From the NCBI RefSeq assembly GCF_900635455.1, contig NZ_LR134116.1, positions 3,038,001 through 3,102,000 on the forward strand: a stretch of 64,000 bases of DNA. Direction: 5' to 3'. Every line of letters begins with the position of its first letter. Position 1 is the stretch's first letter. This stretch comes from Yersinia intermedia. Its GTDB lineage: Bacteria; Pseudomonadota; Gammaproteobacteria; Enterobacterales; Enterobacteriaceae. A program made the position numbers and the translations under genes. Of the stretch, positions 55,137 through 64,000 are shown piece by piece. A model generated the notes under the pieces. The model searched no databases, was not told where the DNA came from, and saw only the letters and a list, made by a program, of their open reading frames with translations.

Positions 55137-56072
55137 CTATTCTGATACCTGAGCTAAGCGACCTTGGGTATCTTTTTGCTGACGATAGCTTTTGGCCGCT
55201 CCTGGGATCGGGGCTGCTTTACCGGTTTCCATCCAACTACGCAGGCGGTTTGCATCAGCAAAATGCGTATATTTGCCAAAAGCATCTAACACCACAAGTG
55301 CTACAGGACGATTGCCAATGACGGTACGCATTGCCAGACAGTGCCCAGCTTGGTTTGTAAAACCAGTTTTAGTGAGCTGAATATTCCATTTATCGTTATA
55401 AACCAAATGGTTAGTATTACGGAATGGCAGTGTATAATTAGGATCACGGAAAGTTGCCATTTTCTCAGTCGTGGTGCTTAATTGCCCAATCAGTGGGTAT
55501 TGTTTGGTTGCCATCAGTAACTTGGTCAAGTCACGCGCAGTCGAGACATTATCAATCGACAGACCAGTTGGCTCAACATAACGTGTTTTGGTCATTCCCA
55601 AAGATTTCGCTTTCACATTCATTGCTTTAATAAATGCGTTATAGCCACCTGGATAGTGATGCGCCAGACTCGCCGCAGCGCGGTTTTCTGATGACATCAA
55701 TGCCAGTAGCAGCATATCTTTGCGGCTAATCTCACTGTTTACCCGAACCCGAGAAAACACCCCTTTCATTTCTTTAGTTTGATGAATATCTACTGAGATA
55801 ATCTCATCCAATGGCAATTTGGCATCCAACACCACCATTGCTGTCATTAATTTGGTGATTGATGCAATAGGAACCACTTCATCTGCATTGTTAGCGTAAA
55901 TAACTTTATTTGTTTGTAAATCAACCACCATCGCACTGCCGGATGCCAGTTCCAAGGGAGCTTTCCCTTTAATTTCAGCCATCCCACCACTGGCTGTGGC
56001 TAAAGGAATGACGCTGATACCGGTAGATAAAAGCAAAAAACTTAATAGTGCAAAACGGATTTTCACATGCAT
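55137..56072 (-). CDS. pbpG: D-alanyl-D-alanine endopeptidase PbpG (PBP7)
   Basis: A 311-residue periplasmic penicillin-binding protein that cleaves D-Ala-meso-DAP crosslinks in murein. A signal peptide covers about 1-28. The S11 peptidase motifs are all present: S71-ITK74, SEN ([10 protein letters not shown], near 128) and KTGF ([14 protein letters not shown]). Length equals E. coli PbpG. Convergent with yohP. Confidence 0.95.
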   Translation of the reverse strand: MHVKIRFALLSFLLLSTGISVIPLATASGGMAEIKGKAPLELASGSAMVVDLQTNKVIYANNADEVVPIASITKLMTAMVVLDAKLPLDEIISVDIHQTKEMKGVFSRVRVNSEISRKDMLLLALMSSENRAAASLAHHYPGGYNAFIKAMNVKAKSLGMTKTRYVEPTGLSIDNVSTARDLTKLLMATKQYPLIGQLSTTTEKMATFRDPNYTLPFRNTNHLVYNDKWNIQLTKTGFTNQAGHCLAMRTVIGNRPVALVVLDAFGKYTHFADANRLRSWMETGKAAPIPGAAKSYRQQKDTQGRLAQVSE

Positions 56073-56684
56073 GTTCGTCAGCTTAGACAGGTTGTCGGGA
56101 GTGATTGTGGTTGGTCCGGCGCATTATAAATTACAGCAATGACCTGCGCACCACACATTCTTCAAATGATTGTTACAAAGATTAAAACTGCCTAATCGCT
56201 ACTCATCGGTAAACATTTTTCAAAGAAAGGAACAGTTACTGATTGTGAGCATTATTTTGAAAGATAGTAATTGTTTATAAAACAATCAAGCAGCCATAGT
56301 GAACGAATTTGGGTTAGGCTAATTCAATGCTGCTAAATTGCGCGGGATGTGACGTTAATTGGTGGAGAGATTAATGCTATAAATCTAAACAGACTCTCAA
56401 TAATAATGAAAAAAAACTTATAAGACTCATTGTTAGCCTATAATTACCAACATAATTTTTAGATATACCCTAAATAATTCGAGTTGCAGGACGGAGGCAA
56501 GCAAGAGACAAATCGGTCGGGAAGCTATTTGAACAGCATTTATGCTGCCCGCAGGGTGAGCCTCAGGGATGAGGCTCATTAACCCGATGAGTTTACCTGT
56601 GTAAGTGATTCAGTTGATTGAACGTAGCCAACGCAGATGCAGCTTGAAGTATGACGGATATAAAACTGATTCATAGGTATTTAT
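56073..56684. other. Intergenic region upstream of pbpG containing an ERIC-type element
   Basis: 610 bp without a gene. The first ~390 bp are AT-rich and hold the pbpG promoter. The rest is mostly a long ERIC-type repeat (listed separately), which ends ~22 bp before a small membrane-protein gene. Confidence 0.5.
56464..56662. repeat. ERIC-type repeat with internal insertion (~199 bp)
   Basis: The left end TATACCCTAAATAATTCGAG and GTTGCAGGACGGAGGCAAGC and the right end AGCCAACGCAGATGCAGC...GGATATA are ERIC-like. The core CCCGATGAGTTTACCTGTGT and GTAAGTGATTCAG is also recognisable. A segment of ~70 bp lies between left end and core and contains its own palindrome (GAGCCTCAGGGATGAGGCTC). ERIC elements enlarged by internal insertions are known in enterobacteria. 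Confidence 0.65.
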
Positions 56685-56861
56685 ATGGGAACAACAATCT
56701 TTGGTATTCTCTTCGGTGTATTTCTAATAGCGGCAGGTTTAGCGGATATCCATGATGAAAATCTAGCATCACTCACGTTCTGGGTTGATGCATTGCTGAT
56801 TCTTGTTGGTGCAGTATTCCTATTAGGTATTGCAAAATTTATCGGGCGTAAAAAGAAATAA
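56685..56861 (+). CDS. Small membrane protein, 58 residues, hypothetical
   Basis: The gene encodes MGTTIFGILFGVFLIAAGLAD, a short acidic loop, then a second hydrophobic helix (WVDALLILVGAVFLLGIAKF) and a basic tail IGRKKK. That pattern suggests a two-helix inner-membrane protein with cytoplasmic C-terminus. AGGT lies 8 bp before the ATG. A good bidirectional terminator follows 17 bp after the stop. I do not recognise the family. Clean codon structure, topology and terminator make it likely real. Confidence 0.6.
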   Translation: MGTTIFGILFGVFLIAAGLADIHDENLASLTFWVDALLILVGAVFLLGIAKFIGRKKK

Positions 56862-56877
56862 CCGCGCCGTTTATCAG

Positions 56878-56897
56878 AAAGGCCGCACGCGGCCTTT
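56878..56897. terminator. Bidirectional terminator between the small membrane protein and mgtE
   Basis: AAAGGCCG / CGGCCTTT with a 4-nt loop, T-run on both sides, between convergent stops. Confidence 0.85.
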
Positions 56898-56911
56898 TCA
56901 TTGTCAGCCAA

Positions 56912-57937
56912 TTATGCCAAATCACTCATCACTAACTGTGCTATTTCAAAGTAAATAATCAGGCCCGTACCATCAATAAAGGTAGCAATAAAAGGCGCAG
57001 AAACCACAGCAGGATCAATTGACATCCGCTTTAATACCATTGGAATAATAGAAGAGACAATGGCACTCCACACGGTGATGGCAACAACAGTCAAGCTCAC
57101 CACGATGGTGACTTCCATTCCTACGCCCAAGAACCAAGCGCGGATCCAGGCAGCCAGGCCAATAGTCGTTGCCACCATAAGAGAAGTAGAAATCTCTTTA
57201 CGCAATACCGCCCCTACATTGCGCAGACTCACCTCCCCCAAGGCCATGGCCCGCACCAGAGTCGAGGTGATTTGCGTACCACTGTTACCGCCGGTTCCAA
57301 TCAGTAATGGAATAAAGAAAGCCAGAGCGATAGCCGCTTCCAACTGCTCTTCAAACGCTTTCAATACTGTTCCGGTATAAGCTTCTGCCACAAACAGCAG
57401 TAATAACCATATAACGCGTTTGCGCCATAATGTTATCGGACTCGTTTGCAAATAAGGCTCATCGAGAGGCAGGCTGGCACCTTGCCGTTGGGCATCCTCA
57501 GTATTTTCATCTTCAATCAATTCGGCAATATCTTTCGCCCGTAATACCCCCACTAATTTTCCGTGGCTTAATACCGGAACAATGTCCAGACCGCTTTTTG
57601 CCAATAAACTTGCCGCTTCATGGCGATCCTGATCTGGAGATAGTGAGAAATAACTCTGATTGATAATTTGGAATACTTTTATATCCGGCTGATCTTCAGT
57701 CAGTAAATTCTTAACCGAGAGTAAGCCGACCAAATGCTGCTTGCCATTGGTTACCAACAATTGCGTTGGTATTTCATTGTCTGAAATATTCTGCAAGAAA
57801 TAGGCTTTAGCCTCAGAGACTGACATATCAGCCGATACCGTAATATAAGCATCGCTGATATAGGCACCTAAGGTGGACTCTTTATCCTCGCCTTGATTGG
57901 ATTGGTTTGGTATTGCTAAATCGAGATGTGAACTCAT
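56912..57937 (-). CDS. mgtE: MgtE-family magnesium transporter (no N domain)
   Basis: A 341-residue protein with two CBS domains (about 25-150: AYITVSADMSVSEAKAYF and INQSYFSLSPDQDRHEAASLLAKSGLDIVPVL) and then the five-helix MgtE pore domain (~170-341). The pore signature PLLIGTGGNSGTQITSTLVRAMALGE and the acidic FIDGTGLIIYF are present. Typical MgtE (~450) also has a helical N domain before the CBS pair; it is missing here, so gating by Mg2+ may rely on the CBS domains alone. An M-box riboswitch precedes it. Confidence 0.9.
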   Translation of the reverse strand: MSSHLDLAIPNQSNQGEDKESTLGAYISDAYITVSADMSVSEAKAYFLQNISDNEIPTQLLVTNGKQHLVGLLSVKNLLTEDQPDIKVFQIINQSYFSLSPDQDRHEAASLLAKSGLDIVPVLSHGKLVGVLRAKDIAELIEDENTEDAQRQGASLPLDEPYLQTSPITLWRKRVIWLLLLFVAEAYTGTVLKAFEEQLEAAIALAFFIPLLIGTGGNSGTQITSTLVRAMALGEVSLRNVGAVLRKEISTSLMVATTIGLAAWIRAWFLGVGMEVTIVVSLTVVAITVWSAIVSSIIPMVLKRMSIDPAVVSAPFIATFIDGTGLIIYFEIAQLVMSDLA

Positions 57938-58016
57938 AAATGACCCTATTACTGTTATAAATTAGCTAAACAGTCCTCACATAGGGGCGCAACCAGATTA
58001 GAGAGTGCTCTATGGC

Positions 58017-58178
58017 TATCTCCGTGTCTAAGTTTTAGCACTATACAACGTATCTGATTTCTCAGAAGTTACTTTGGGTTATACCTTAATCCGATATAAC
58101 CTGTCCTAACCTTGGGCGTCTCTGGACGTCGTCAGATCAGTAACCTGTGTTTGTATAGGAGCCTCGCCTAACGAGATA
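58017..58178 (-). promoter_or_regulatory. M-box (ykoK) magnesium riboswitch
   Basis: The minus-strand leader of mgtE carries the M-box core: GTTAGGCGAGGCTCCTATAC, then GTCCAGAGACGCC, and the 3' TGCTAAA element. The closing stem pairs TATCTC (58178-58173) with GAGATA (58022-58017). An inner stem pairs CTATACAA with TTGTATAG, as CTGTATGG pairs with CCATACAG in the B. subtilis mgtE M-box as I recall it. The RNA would bind Mg2+ and lower mgtE expression when Mg2+ is plentiful. About 80 nt separate it from the ATG, and I see no clear intrinsic terminator there, so control may be Rho-dependent or translational. Confidence 0.82.
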
Positions 58179-58199
58179 CTGCATTTAAAATGCAGGCAC

Positions 58200-58229
58200 A
58201 CTATAAACGCGATACTTAAAATAAATCAA
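58200..58229 (-). promoter_or_regulatory. Sigma-70-type promoter of mgtE
   Basis: On the minus strand TTGATT (-35), 18 bp, TATAGT (-10). Transcription would start near 58193, ~15 nt before the M-box closing stem. Confidence 0.6.
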
Positions 58230-58301
58230 AAGAACAATCATTCTTCTTTAGGCTATATTTAAGATAGATATTCGCCTAATGAATATAAAAACAGTGAAAA
58301 C

Positions 58302-59234
58302 CTACGCCCGTAAAATTGTAATCGCAATGTCTTTTGAGGTTTTTAACGCACGGATTTCGCTAAATAAATCGCTGGCTTCAGCATATTCTTTACGTAAATA
58401 ACCCAACCACTGTTTGATACGGGCAACATGATACAAGCCGGTATCGCCCTGTTTCTCCAACAGCACATATTTTTGCAATAGCTTGACCACTTCAGGCCAG
58501 CTCATACGCGGTTCGTTATACTTAACTACCCGGCTCAGATTCGGTACATTCAATGCACCGCGCCCTAGCATCACGGCATCGCAGCCCGTGACCTTCATGC
58601 ATTCCTGCGCGCTCTGGTAATCCCAGATTTCACCATTGGCGATCACGGGGATAGTCAGCCGCTGGCGGATCTCGCTAATTGCCTGCCAGTTAATGCGCTC
58701 GGCTTGGTAACCATCTTCTTTGGTGCGGCCATGCACCGCCAGTTCAGTCGCGCCAGCTTGTTGCACTGCGTCAGCGATTTCAAACTGACGATCACCAGAA
58801 TCCCAGCCCAAACGAATTTTGACAGTGACCGGCAAGTGCGCTGGCACTGCTTCACGCATCGCTTTGGCCCCCTGATAGATCAGTTCAGGATCTTTCAGCA
58901 ATGTGGCACCACCGCCACTACCATTAACGAGCTTTGAAGGACATCCGCAGTTGAGGTCAACGCCGTACGAGCCAAGTTCTACTGCGCGAGCCGCGTTTTC
59001 CGCCAGCCACTCTGGATATTGACCCAATAATTGGATGCGAACTAAGGTGCCTGATGGAGTACGGCTTTGATGATGTAATTCAGGACAGAGACGATAGAAG
59101 GATTTTGCCGGCAAAAGTTGATCGACCACCCGTAAAAACTCGGTGATACAAAGGTCATAATCGTTCACTTCGCTGAGGAGTTCGCGCACCAGTGAGTCTA
59201 ATACCCCTTCCATCGGCGCCAATAATACTCGCAT
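58302..59234 (-). CDS. dusC: tRNA-dihydrouridine(16) synthase DusC
   Basis: A 310-residue FMN enzyme that reduces U16 of tRNA to dihydrouridine with NADPH. The TIM-barrel part has [20 protein letters not shown], the catalytic Cys98 in [36 protein letters not shown] and [10 protein letters not shown]. The C-terminal helical tRNA-binding domain ends [16 protein letters not shown]. It matches E. coli DusC (315) better than DusA or DusB. It lies divergent-free upstream of the mgtE leader, on the same strand. Confidence 0.94.
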   Translation of the reverse strand: MRVLLAPMEGVLDSLVRELLSEVNDYDLCITEFLRVVDQLLPAKSFYRLCPELHHQSRTPSGTLVRIQLLGQYPEWLAENAARAVELGSYGVDLNCGCPSKLVNGSGGGATLLKDPELIYQGAKAMREAVPAHLPVTVKIRLGWDSGDRQFEIADAVQQAGATELAVHGRTKEDGYQAERINWQAISEIRQRLTIPVIANGEIWDYQSAQECMKVTGCDAVMLGRGALNVPNLSRVVKYNEPRMSWPEVVKLLQKYVLLEKQGDTGLYHVARIKQWLGYLRKEYAEASDLFSEIRALKTSKDIAITILRA

Positions 59235-59354
59235 GCTAATTACCCTGATCCATTATCCGCACTCGCCCAGTATAACCGTAAAAAAGACCGGCAATGATAC
59301 GGGGAAGTTGGGGTGCAAAACAAGGAATAACCCAGTAAGCACGCCGATTCAGAT

Positions 59355-59383
59355 GAAAAAAAACCGCCTCAAAGAAGCGGTTT
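59355..59383 (-). terminator. Rho-independent terminator of rhlE
   Basis: Minus strand: AAACCGCTTC / GAGGCGGTTT stem with short loop, followed by eight T, ~20 bp past the rhlE stop. Confidence 0.85.
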
Positions 59384-59405
59384 GATCAGCGAAAGGGATT
59401 ACTGC

Positions 59406-60761
59406 TTATTCGCCGGGTTTACTACTACGACCACGTGAAGAAGGGCCCGCCGGGCGACGTTGACCATCAGCCTGGCTACGTGGGCGACTGTTACGGCTAT
59501 CGCCGCGACCGGCTGCACCACCGCCATTCTGTGGGCGACCCGCGCTACTACCACGGCCCATTCCTGGACGTTGTGCACCACGACCCTGACGGCCATTTTG
59601 AATCGGATCAGCTTTGATGCTTGGATCCGGCTCATAGCCATCCAGCGCGATGCGCGGAATTTCACGTTTCAGTAAACGCTCAATATCACGCAACAGTTTA
59701 TGCTCATCAACGCAAACCAGTGAAATCGCTTCACCTGTGCGTTCCGCGCGGCCAGTACGGCCGATACGGTGCACGTAATCTTCTGGTACGTTAGGTAATT
59801 CATAGTTAACCACATGGGGTAACTGATCAATATCCAGACCACGGGCAGCAATATCAGTGGCTACCAGTACACGGATTTTACCGTCTTTAAAATCAGCCAA
59901 TGCACGAGTACGTGCACCCTGGCTCTTATTACCGTGAATTGCCGCTGCGGTAATGCCGTCTTTATTCAGTTGTTCAGCCAAATGGTTAGCACCATGCTTA
60001 GTGCGGTTAAACACCAACACTTGCTGCCAGTTGCCTTCACCAATCATCTGAGACAATAATTCACGTTTGCGGTTTTTATCCACAAAATGAACACTTTGCG
60101 CGATTTGCTCAGAAGCAGTATTGCGACGCGCCACTTCAACAGAAGCTGGGTTGTTCAACAATTTGCTCGCCAAACCTTTAATCTCGTCTGAGAAGGTGGC
60201 GGAGAACAGCAAGTTCTGGCGCTTAGCGGGCAGTTTTGCCAATACGCGGCGGATGTCGTGAATAAAGCCCATATCCAGCATGCGGTCAGCTTCGTCCAAT
60301 ACCAAAATCTCAATCTTGGACAAATCTACTGCGTTCTGATGTTCCAGATCCAGTAAACGGCCAGGCGTCGCCACCAAAATATCAACACCACCACGCAATT
60401 TCATCATCTGTGGGTTAATGCTAACGCCACCAAATACCACCAGCGAACGTAGCTTCAGATATTTACTGTAACTCTGTACGTTTTCGTCAATCTGCGCAGC
60501 CAGTTCACGGGTCGGCGTTAAGATCAACGCACGTACCGGGCGACGGCCTTTAATTGGCTGTTGATCCAGACTAAGCAGTTGCAACAACGGCAAGGTGAAA
60601 CCCGCAGTTTTACCGGTACCGGTTTGCGCGCTGGCCATTAAATCACGGCCTTCCAATACCACAGGAATTGCCTGACGTTGAATCGGTGTCGGCACAAGGT
60701 AGCCCTGCTCTTCAACAGCACGCAGGATGTCGGCGTTTAGGCCGAGAGAATCAAATGACAT
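59406..60761 (-). CDS. rhlE: ATP-dependent RNA helicase RhlE
   Basis: A 451-residue DEAD-box helicase involved in ribosome and mRNA metabolism. Motifs in order: Q motif ([21 protein letters not shown]...PTPIQ), [37 protein letters not shown], and [21 protein letters not shown] in domain 2. After ~380 is a basic Gly/Arg-rich tail ([15 protein letters not shown]...) typical of RhlE. The ATG at 60761 (MSFDSLGL) matches the family; the frame runs 19 codons further. It is divergent from cecR, as in E. coli. Confidence 0.95.
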   Translation of the reverse strand: MSFDSLGLNADILRAVEEQGYLVPTPIQRQAIPVVLEGRDLMASAQTGTGKTAGFTLPLLQLLSLDQQPIKGRRPVRALILTPTRELAAQIDENVQSYSKYLKLRSLVVFGGVSINPQMMKLRGGVDILVATPGRLLDLEHQNAVDLSKIEILVLDEADRMLDMGFIHDIRRVLAKLPAKRQNLLFSATFSDEIKGLASKLLNNPASVEVARRNTASEQIAQSVHFVDKNRKRELLSQMIGEGNWQQVLVFNRTKHGANHLAEQLNKDGITAAAIHGNKSQGARTRALADFKDGKIRVLVATDIAARGLDIDQLPHVVNYELPNVPEDYVHRIGRTGRAERTGEAISLVCVDEHKLLRDIERLLKREIPRIALDGYEPDPSIKADPIQNGRQGRGAQRPGMGRGSSAGRPQNGGGAAGRGDSRNSRPRSQADGQRRPAGPSSRGRSSKPGE

Positions 60762-61140
60762 ATTACAAGAAGCTCCAGATCTTCCCAATCCCAACGATAT
60801 CGTCAGGTGCAGTTTCAAGGGAAGATTATCAGACGAGGCATGAATTGAGGCATTACCACGAGGATTGGCACAAACTGCAGTGCACCATTACGGCTGATTG
60901 TAGCAGATCTTTAGCAAGAAAAGGGATATTTACACATTTCTTAAGATTTTTATTAGCGCAAACATCAAGAGAATTGATTTATTACTTGTCATTTATCCAT
61001 CCCCGATCGCAAAAACAGGGCTTTTATTCACGCTGACTTTACATCTTCTTTGGGGAGGCCTAAAGTTAATCATATGATTGATTTATTGTTCAGCTATCCA
61101 TTGGCATTCAACTAATTTCAATTTATTGAGTATGGTGACT
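60762..61140. other. rhlE-cecR divergent intergenic region
   Basis: About 380 bp with the promoters of rhlE and the cecR operon. In E. coli CecR controls both directions here. A perfect 12-bp palindrome (listed separately) lies 61 bp before cecR. No other gene seen. Confidence 0.45.
61068..61079. promoter_or_regulatory. Palindrome AATCATATGATT, candidate CecR operator
   Basis: A perfect 12-bp inverted repeat ~61 bp upstream of the TetR-family gene. TetR-type dimers bind such palindromes, and autoregulation is common. Assignment is inference only. Confidence 0.3.
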
Positions 61141-61851
61141 ATGTCTCATTCCACACCTCATTCTTTAATATCATCTGCTCCCGTGACCAGCCGTGGTGAG
61201 CAAGCCCGCCAACAATTGATTCACGCGGCTACCGAATTATTCGGTGAGTTAGGCCTGAAAGGGGCCACTACTCGGGATATCGCGCAGCGGTCAGGGCAGA
61301 ATATTGCAGCCATCACCTACTATTTCAACTCTAAAGAAGGGTTGTATCTGGCGGTCGCGCAACAAATAGCAGATTTCATTCAGCAGACCTTCTCACCGTT
61401 GGCGCAAGAGATTGACCAGTTTCTCCAACAACCGATTCACGCACAAACGGCCGAGCAACAGTTGCATTTTATTCGCCGTGGGTTGCTGGAATTCAGCCAT
61501 CTAATGACGCAGCCAGAAACGTTGAATATAAGTAAAATCATGGCGCGTGAGCAACTCTCTCCGAGCGACGCTTACCCACTGATTCATATGCAGGCTATTG
61601 CGCCATTACACCAAAAACTCAATCTACTACTGGCCGCATTTATTGGTGCCGATGCCAGTGCGACCAAAACGATTCTTCATACCCATGCCTTGATTGGTGA
61701 AGTGCTGGCCTTTCGCATGGGCCGCGAGACTATCCGTCGCCAGGCCGGTTGGCTGGATATTGGTGAGGCAGAAAGTGAAATGATCAATCAGGTACTTATC
61801 GAGCACATTGACCTGCTGCTTTACGGACTGCGAGGCAAATCAATACGGTGA
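61141..61851 (+). CDS. cecR: TetR-family regulator CecR (YbiH)
   Basis: A 236-residue TetR/AcrR regulator. The HTH (about 25-65) reads ELGLKGATTRDIAQRSGQNIAAITYYFNSKEGLYLAVAQ; the C-terminal DUF1956 ligand domain holds LNISKIMAREQLSPSDAYPLIH, ILHTHALIGEVLAFRMGRETIRRQ. It matches E. coli CecR, which affects antibiotic sensitivity and controls ybhG and rhlE. The start is either ATG 61141 (MSHSTPH) or 61132 (MVTMSH); ribosome sites do not settle this. It begins the cecR-ybhG-ybhF operon. Confidence 0.92.
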   Translation: MSHSTPHSLISSAPVTSRGEQARQQLIHAATELFGELGLKGATTRDIAQRSGQNIAAITYYFNSKEGLYLAVAQQIADFIQQTFSPLAQEIDQFLQQPIHAQTAEQQLHFIRRGLLEFSHLMTQPETLNISKIMAREQLSPSDAYPLIHMQAIAPLHQKLNLLLAAFIGADASATKTILHTHALIGEVLAFRMGRETIRRQAGWLDIGEAESEMINQVLIEHIDLLLYGLRGKSIR

Positions 61852-61909
61852 GCTTATTAAATGGGGCGTTATAAAATTGTAGCTATAGAAATGGTTGATA
61901 GGGAGCATT

Positions 61910-62896
61910 ATGAATCGCAAGAAGATTATAGTGGCCGTCGTTATTGTTGCCCTACTGGCGGCAGTAGGTTATGGCTGGAGCTACTACCGTCAACAACACG
62001 ACGCATCATTGACGTTGTATGGCAATGTGGATATTCGCACAGTGAACTTGGGCTTTCGGGTTGGTGGTCGGCTGGCTTCTCTGACTGTCGATGAAGGGGA
62101 TAAAATCCAGCCAGGGGAAGTACTGGGGAAACTGGATAACGGCCCTTATCTCAATGCACTCAAACAAGCGCAAGCCAATGTTCAAAGCGCGCAAGCACAA
62201 TTAGCTTTATTGAAGGCAGGATACCGTGACGAGGAGATAGCACAGGTAAAATCTGAAGTTGCTCAGCGAGAAGCCGCATTTAGCTATGCTGATAGCTTCC
62301 TAAAACGCCAACAAGGGTTGTGGTCAAGTAAAGCCACCTCTGCCAACGAGCTAGAAAATGCGCGGACTGCCCGTAATCAAGCACAGGCTAATCTGCAAGC
62401 CTCCAAAGATAAGCTTGCACAATATTTGAGTGGCAACCGGCCACAGGAAATTGCGCAAGCCGAAGCGAATCTGGCCCAAAGTGAAGCGGAACTGGCTCAA
62501 GCTCAACTCAATCTGCAAGACACCACCCTGCTTGCGCCATCAGCGGGTACCGTACTCACTCGTGCGGTTGAACCGGGGACCATTTTATCCGCCAGTAACA
62601 CCGTATTTACTCTGTCATTGACCGATCCGGTATGGGTACGGGCCTACGTCAGTGAACCCCACTTGAATCAGGCCATTCCCGGTACCGAAGTCGACGTATT
62701 TACCGATGGTCGCCCAGGCAAGCCATATCACGGCAAAATAGGTTTCGTATCACCCACGGCAGAATTTACCCCTAAAAGTGTTGAAACACCGGAACTGCGT
62801 ACCGATCTGGTTTATCGCTTACGTATCATTATCACTGATGCCGATGAATCGTTGCGACAAGGTATGCCCGTCACCATCCGTTTCGCACAACCTTAA
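61910..62896 (+). CDS. ybhG: HlyD-family membrane fusion protein YbhG
   Basis: A 328-residue periplasmic adaptor with an N-terminal membrane anchor ([17 protein letters not shown]), a split lipoyl/barrel-sandwich domain ([29 protein letters not shown] and [11 protein letters not shown]) and a long Ala/Gln-rich coiled coil (~90-200, e.g. [41 protein letters not shown] pattern). It matches E. coli YbhG (332). The ATG at 61910 follows AGGGAG. With YbhF, YbhS and YbhR it forms a putative multidrug exporter. Confidence 0.93.
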   Translation: MNRKKIIVAVVIVALLAAVGYGWSYYRQQHDASLTLYGNVDIRTVNLGFRVGGRLASLTVDEGDKIQPGEVLGKLDNGPYLNALKQAQANVQSAQAQLALLKAGYRDEEIAQVKSEVAQREAAFSYADSFLKRQQGLWSSKATSANELENARTARNQAQANLQASKDKLAQYLSGNRPQEIAQAEANLAQSEAELAQAQLNLQDTTLLAPSAGTVLTRAVEPGTILSASNTVFTLSLTDPVWVRAYVSEPHLNQAIPGTEVDVFTDGRPGKPYHGKIGFVSPTAEFTPKSVETPELRTDLVYRLRIIITDADESLRQGMPVTIRFAQP

Positions 62897-62909
62897 GGTG
62901 GTATGAGCT

Positions 62910-64000
62910 ATGAATGGAATCCAGCATCTTATTACTTTGGAGGGCGTTGAAAAACGCTTCCCCGGACTGGATAACCCTGCCGTCGCCAGCCTGACAACAG
63001 AGATCCGCAGTGGCGCGGTCACCGGTTTGGTTGGGCCGGACGGTGCCGGTAAAACCACCCTGCTCCGTATGCTTGCCGGATTGCTCAAACCCAGTCAAGG
63101 CAAGATGACGGTGGTCGGGCTAGACCCGTTAGAAAACGATCGCCAGTTACATTCCATTCTCGGGTATATGCCACAAAAGTTTGGTTTGTATGAAGACCTG
63201 ACGGTGATGGAGAACCTGACGCTGTATGCCGATCTACGCGGAGTTACCGGTGAGCTTCGCCGCCAAACATTTGAGCGCCTGCTGACGTTTACCGATTTAA
63301 CCCGCTTTACTGACCGGCTGGCGGGAAAACTCTCCGGCGGGATGAAGCAAAAACTGGGGTTGGCCTGTACTCTGGTCGGTCAGCCCAAAGTACTGTTGCT
63401 CGATGAACCGGGTGTCGGCGTTGACCCGATTTCACGCCGCGAGTTATGGCGCATGGTGCATGAGCTGGCAAGCGATGGCATGCTTATCCTGTGGAGCACA
63501 TCATATCTGGATGAGGCAGAGCAATGCCGTGAAGTGCTATTACTAAATGAAGGGAAATTGCTGTACAGCGGTGCGCCGCAACACCTGACGCAACGGATGA
63601 GTGGCCGCACAATTTTGCTGGCAGCGCAAACCGGAACTAACCGTAAGCTGTTACAACATGCGCTGGCATTGCCTCAAGTGAGCGATGGAGTCATTCAGGG
63701 GAAGTATGTACGGCTAATCCTCAAACCTGACGTGGATCACAGCCAACTATTGCCACTCCTCAATCAGCCCAATGCCGAGATAACTGAAGCAGAACCGCGC
63801 TTTGAGGATGCCTTTATCGACCTATTGGGGGGCGGCCCCGCCAGTGAGTCCGCTTTGGCGAAAATTATGCCCAAAGTCGCCGGTAGCCATCAGGAAACCG
63901 TGATTGAAGCCCAAGAGTTAACCAAAAAATTTGGCGATTTCGCCGCAACTGATCATGTGAATTTTCAAGTTAAACGCGGTGAGATATTTGGTCTGCTCGG
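62910..64000 (+). CDS. ybhF: ABC exporter ATP-binding protein YbhF, N-terminal part, cut by window end
   Basis: The first ~363 codons are present and the frame is open to the end. Domain 1 has Walker A GPDGAGKTT (~residue 37), LSGGMKQK, Walker B VLLLDEPGVGVDPISRRE and a switch region WSTSYLDEAE (Ser at the usual His position). Domain 2 begins near residue 325 (VIEAQELTKKFGDFAATDHVNFQV). E. coli YbhF (578) has the same two-ATPase layout. It starts 13 bp after ybhG; the permeases ybhS and ybhR would follow outside the window. Confidence 0.93.
   Translation, partial: MNGIQHLITLEGVEKRFPGLDNPAVASLTTEIRSGAVTGLVGPDGAGKTTLLRMLAGLLKPSQGKMTVVGLDPLENDRQLHSILGYMPQKFGLYEDLTVMENLTLYADLRGVTGELRRQTFERLLTFTDLTRFTDRLAGKLSGGMKQKLGLACTLVGQPKVLLLDEPGVGVDPISRRELWRMVHELASDGMLILWSTSYLDEAEQCREVLLLNEGKLLYSGAPQHLTQRMSGRTILLAAQTGTNRKLLQHALALPQVSDGVIQGKYVRLILKPDVDHSQLLPLLNQPNAEITEAEPRFEDAFIDLLGGGPASESALAKIMPKVAGSHQETVIEAQELTKKFGDFAATDHVNFQVKRGEIFGLL

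Overview
The window looks like a chromosomal segment of a Yersinia species (Enterobacterales, Yersiniaceae). Almost every core gene (moeAB, ybiT, ompX, rhtA, tam, dps, glnHPQ, rlmF, ybiB, dinG, dusC, rhlE, cecR-ybhGF) resembles its Escherichia coli counterpart as I recall it. Features that point to Yersinia are a Y. pestis-type class IV adenylate cyclase (cyaB), ERIC-type intergenic repeats, and a urt urea-uptake operon. I could not fix the species. I see no insertion sequence, prophage, CRISPR array, tRNA or rRNA gene.

Layout. 1-1.55 kb: the 3' end of an AT-rich operon with an ABC ATPase followed by a radical SAM/SPASM enzyme, the gene order of the darobactin (darABCDE) RiPP cluster; the precursor gene would lie left of the window. 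1.6-8 kb: kgtP, a DUF924 gene, moeAB, ybiT. 7.9-10.3 kb: a two-gene unit of a CDF-family transporter and an M24-like protein that has lost most metal ligands. 10.8-18.2 kb: an alpha/beta hydrolase, ompX, rhtA, tam, dps, ybiI and the glnHPQ operon with its sigma-54 promoter and NtrC sites. 18.3-18.95 kb: five head-to-tail copies of a 126-bp ERIC element. 19-30.4 kb: rlmF, ybiB, aqpZ, dinG, an OmpC/F porin, an alginate-lyase-family protein, yedA, and a LysR/SDR divergent pair.

30.5-38 kb: the osmF-yehYXW ABC transporter with an extra PhnD-like solute-binding gene at its end, a fatty-acid desaturase, and a Gfo/Idh/MocA oxidoreductase. 38.5-45 kb: sseA and urtABCDE, the latter behind a good sigma-54 promoter and an NtrC-like site. 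45.4-50.1 kb: yehS, phnCDEE preceded by a three-half-site Pho box, and yeaQ. 50.3-57.9 kb: a SUFU-domain protein, yajD, cyaB, dld, the 27-residue yohP, pbpG, a small membrane protein and mgtE. 57.9-64 kb: an M-box magnesium riboswitch upstream of mgtE, dusC, rhlE, and the start of cecR-ybhG-ybhF, cut by the window end.

How it works together. Several modules are nutrient-scavenging systems whose control can be read from the DNA: glutamine (glnHPQ) and urea (urt) uptake both carry sigma-54/NtrC-type sites, phosphonate-type uptake carries a Pho box, and Mg2+ uptake carries an M-box. The accessory parts most worth following up are the darobactin-like locus at the left edge, the tandem ERIC array, the CDF/degenerate-M24 pair, the PhnD-like add-on to the osmF operon, and an orphan LexA-box-like site near 35.7 kb.
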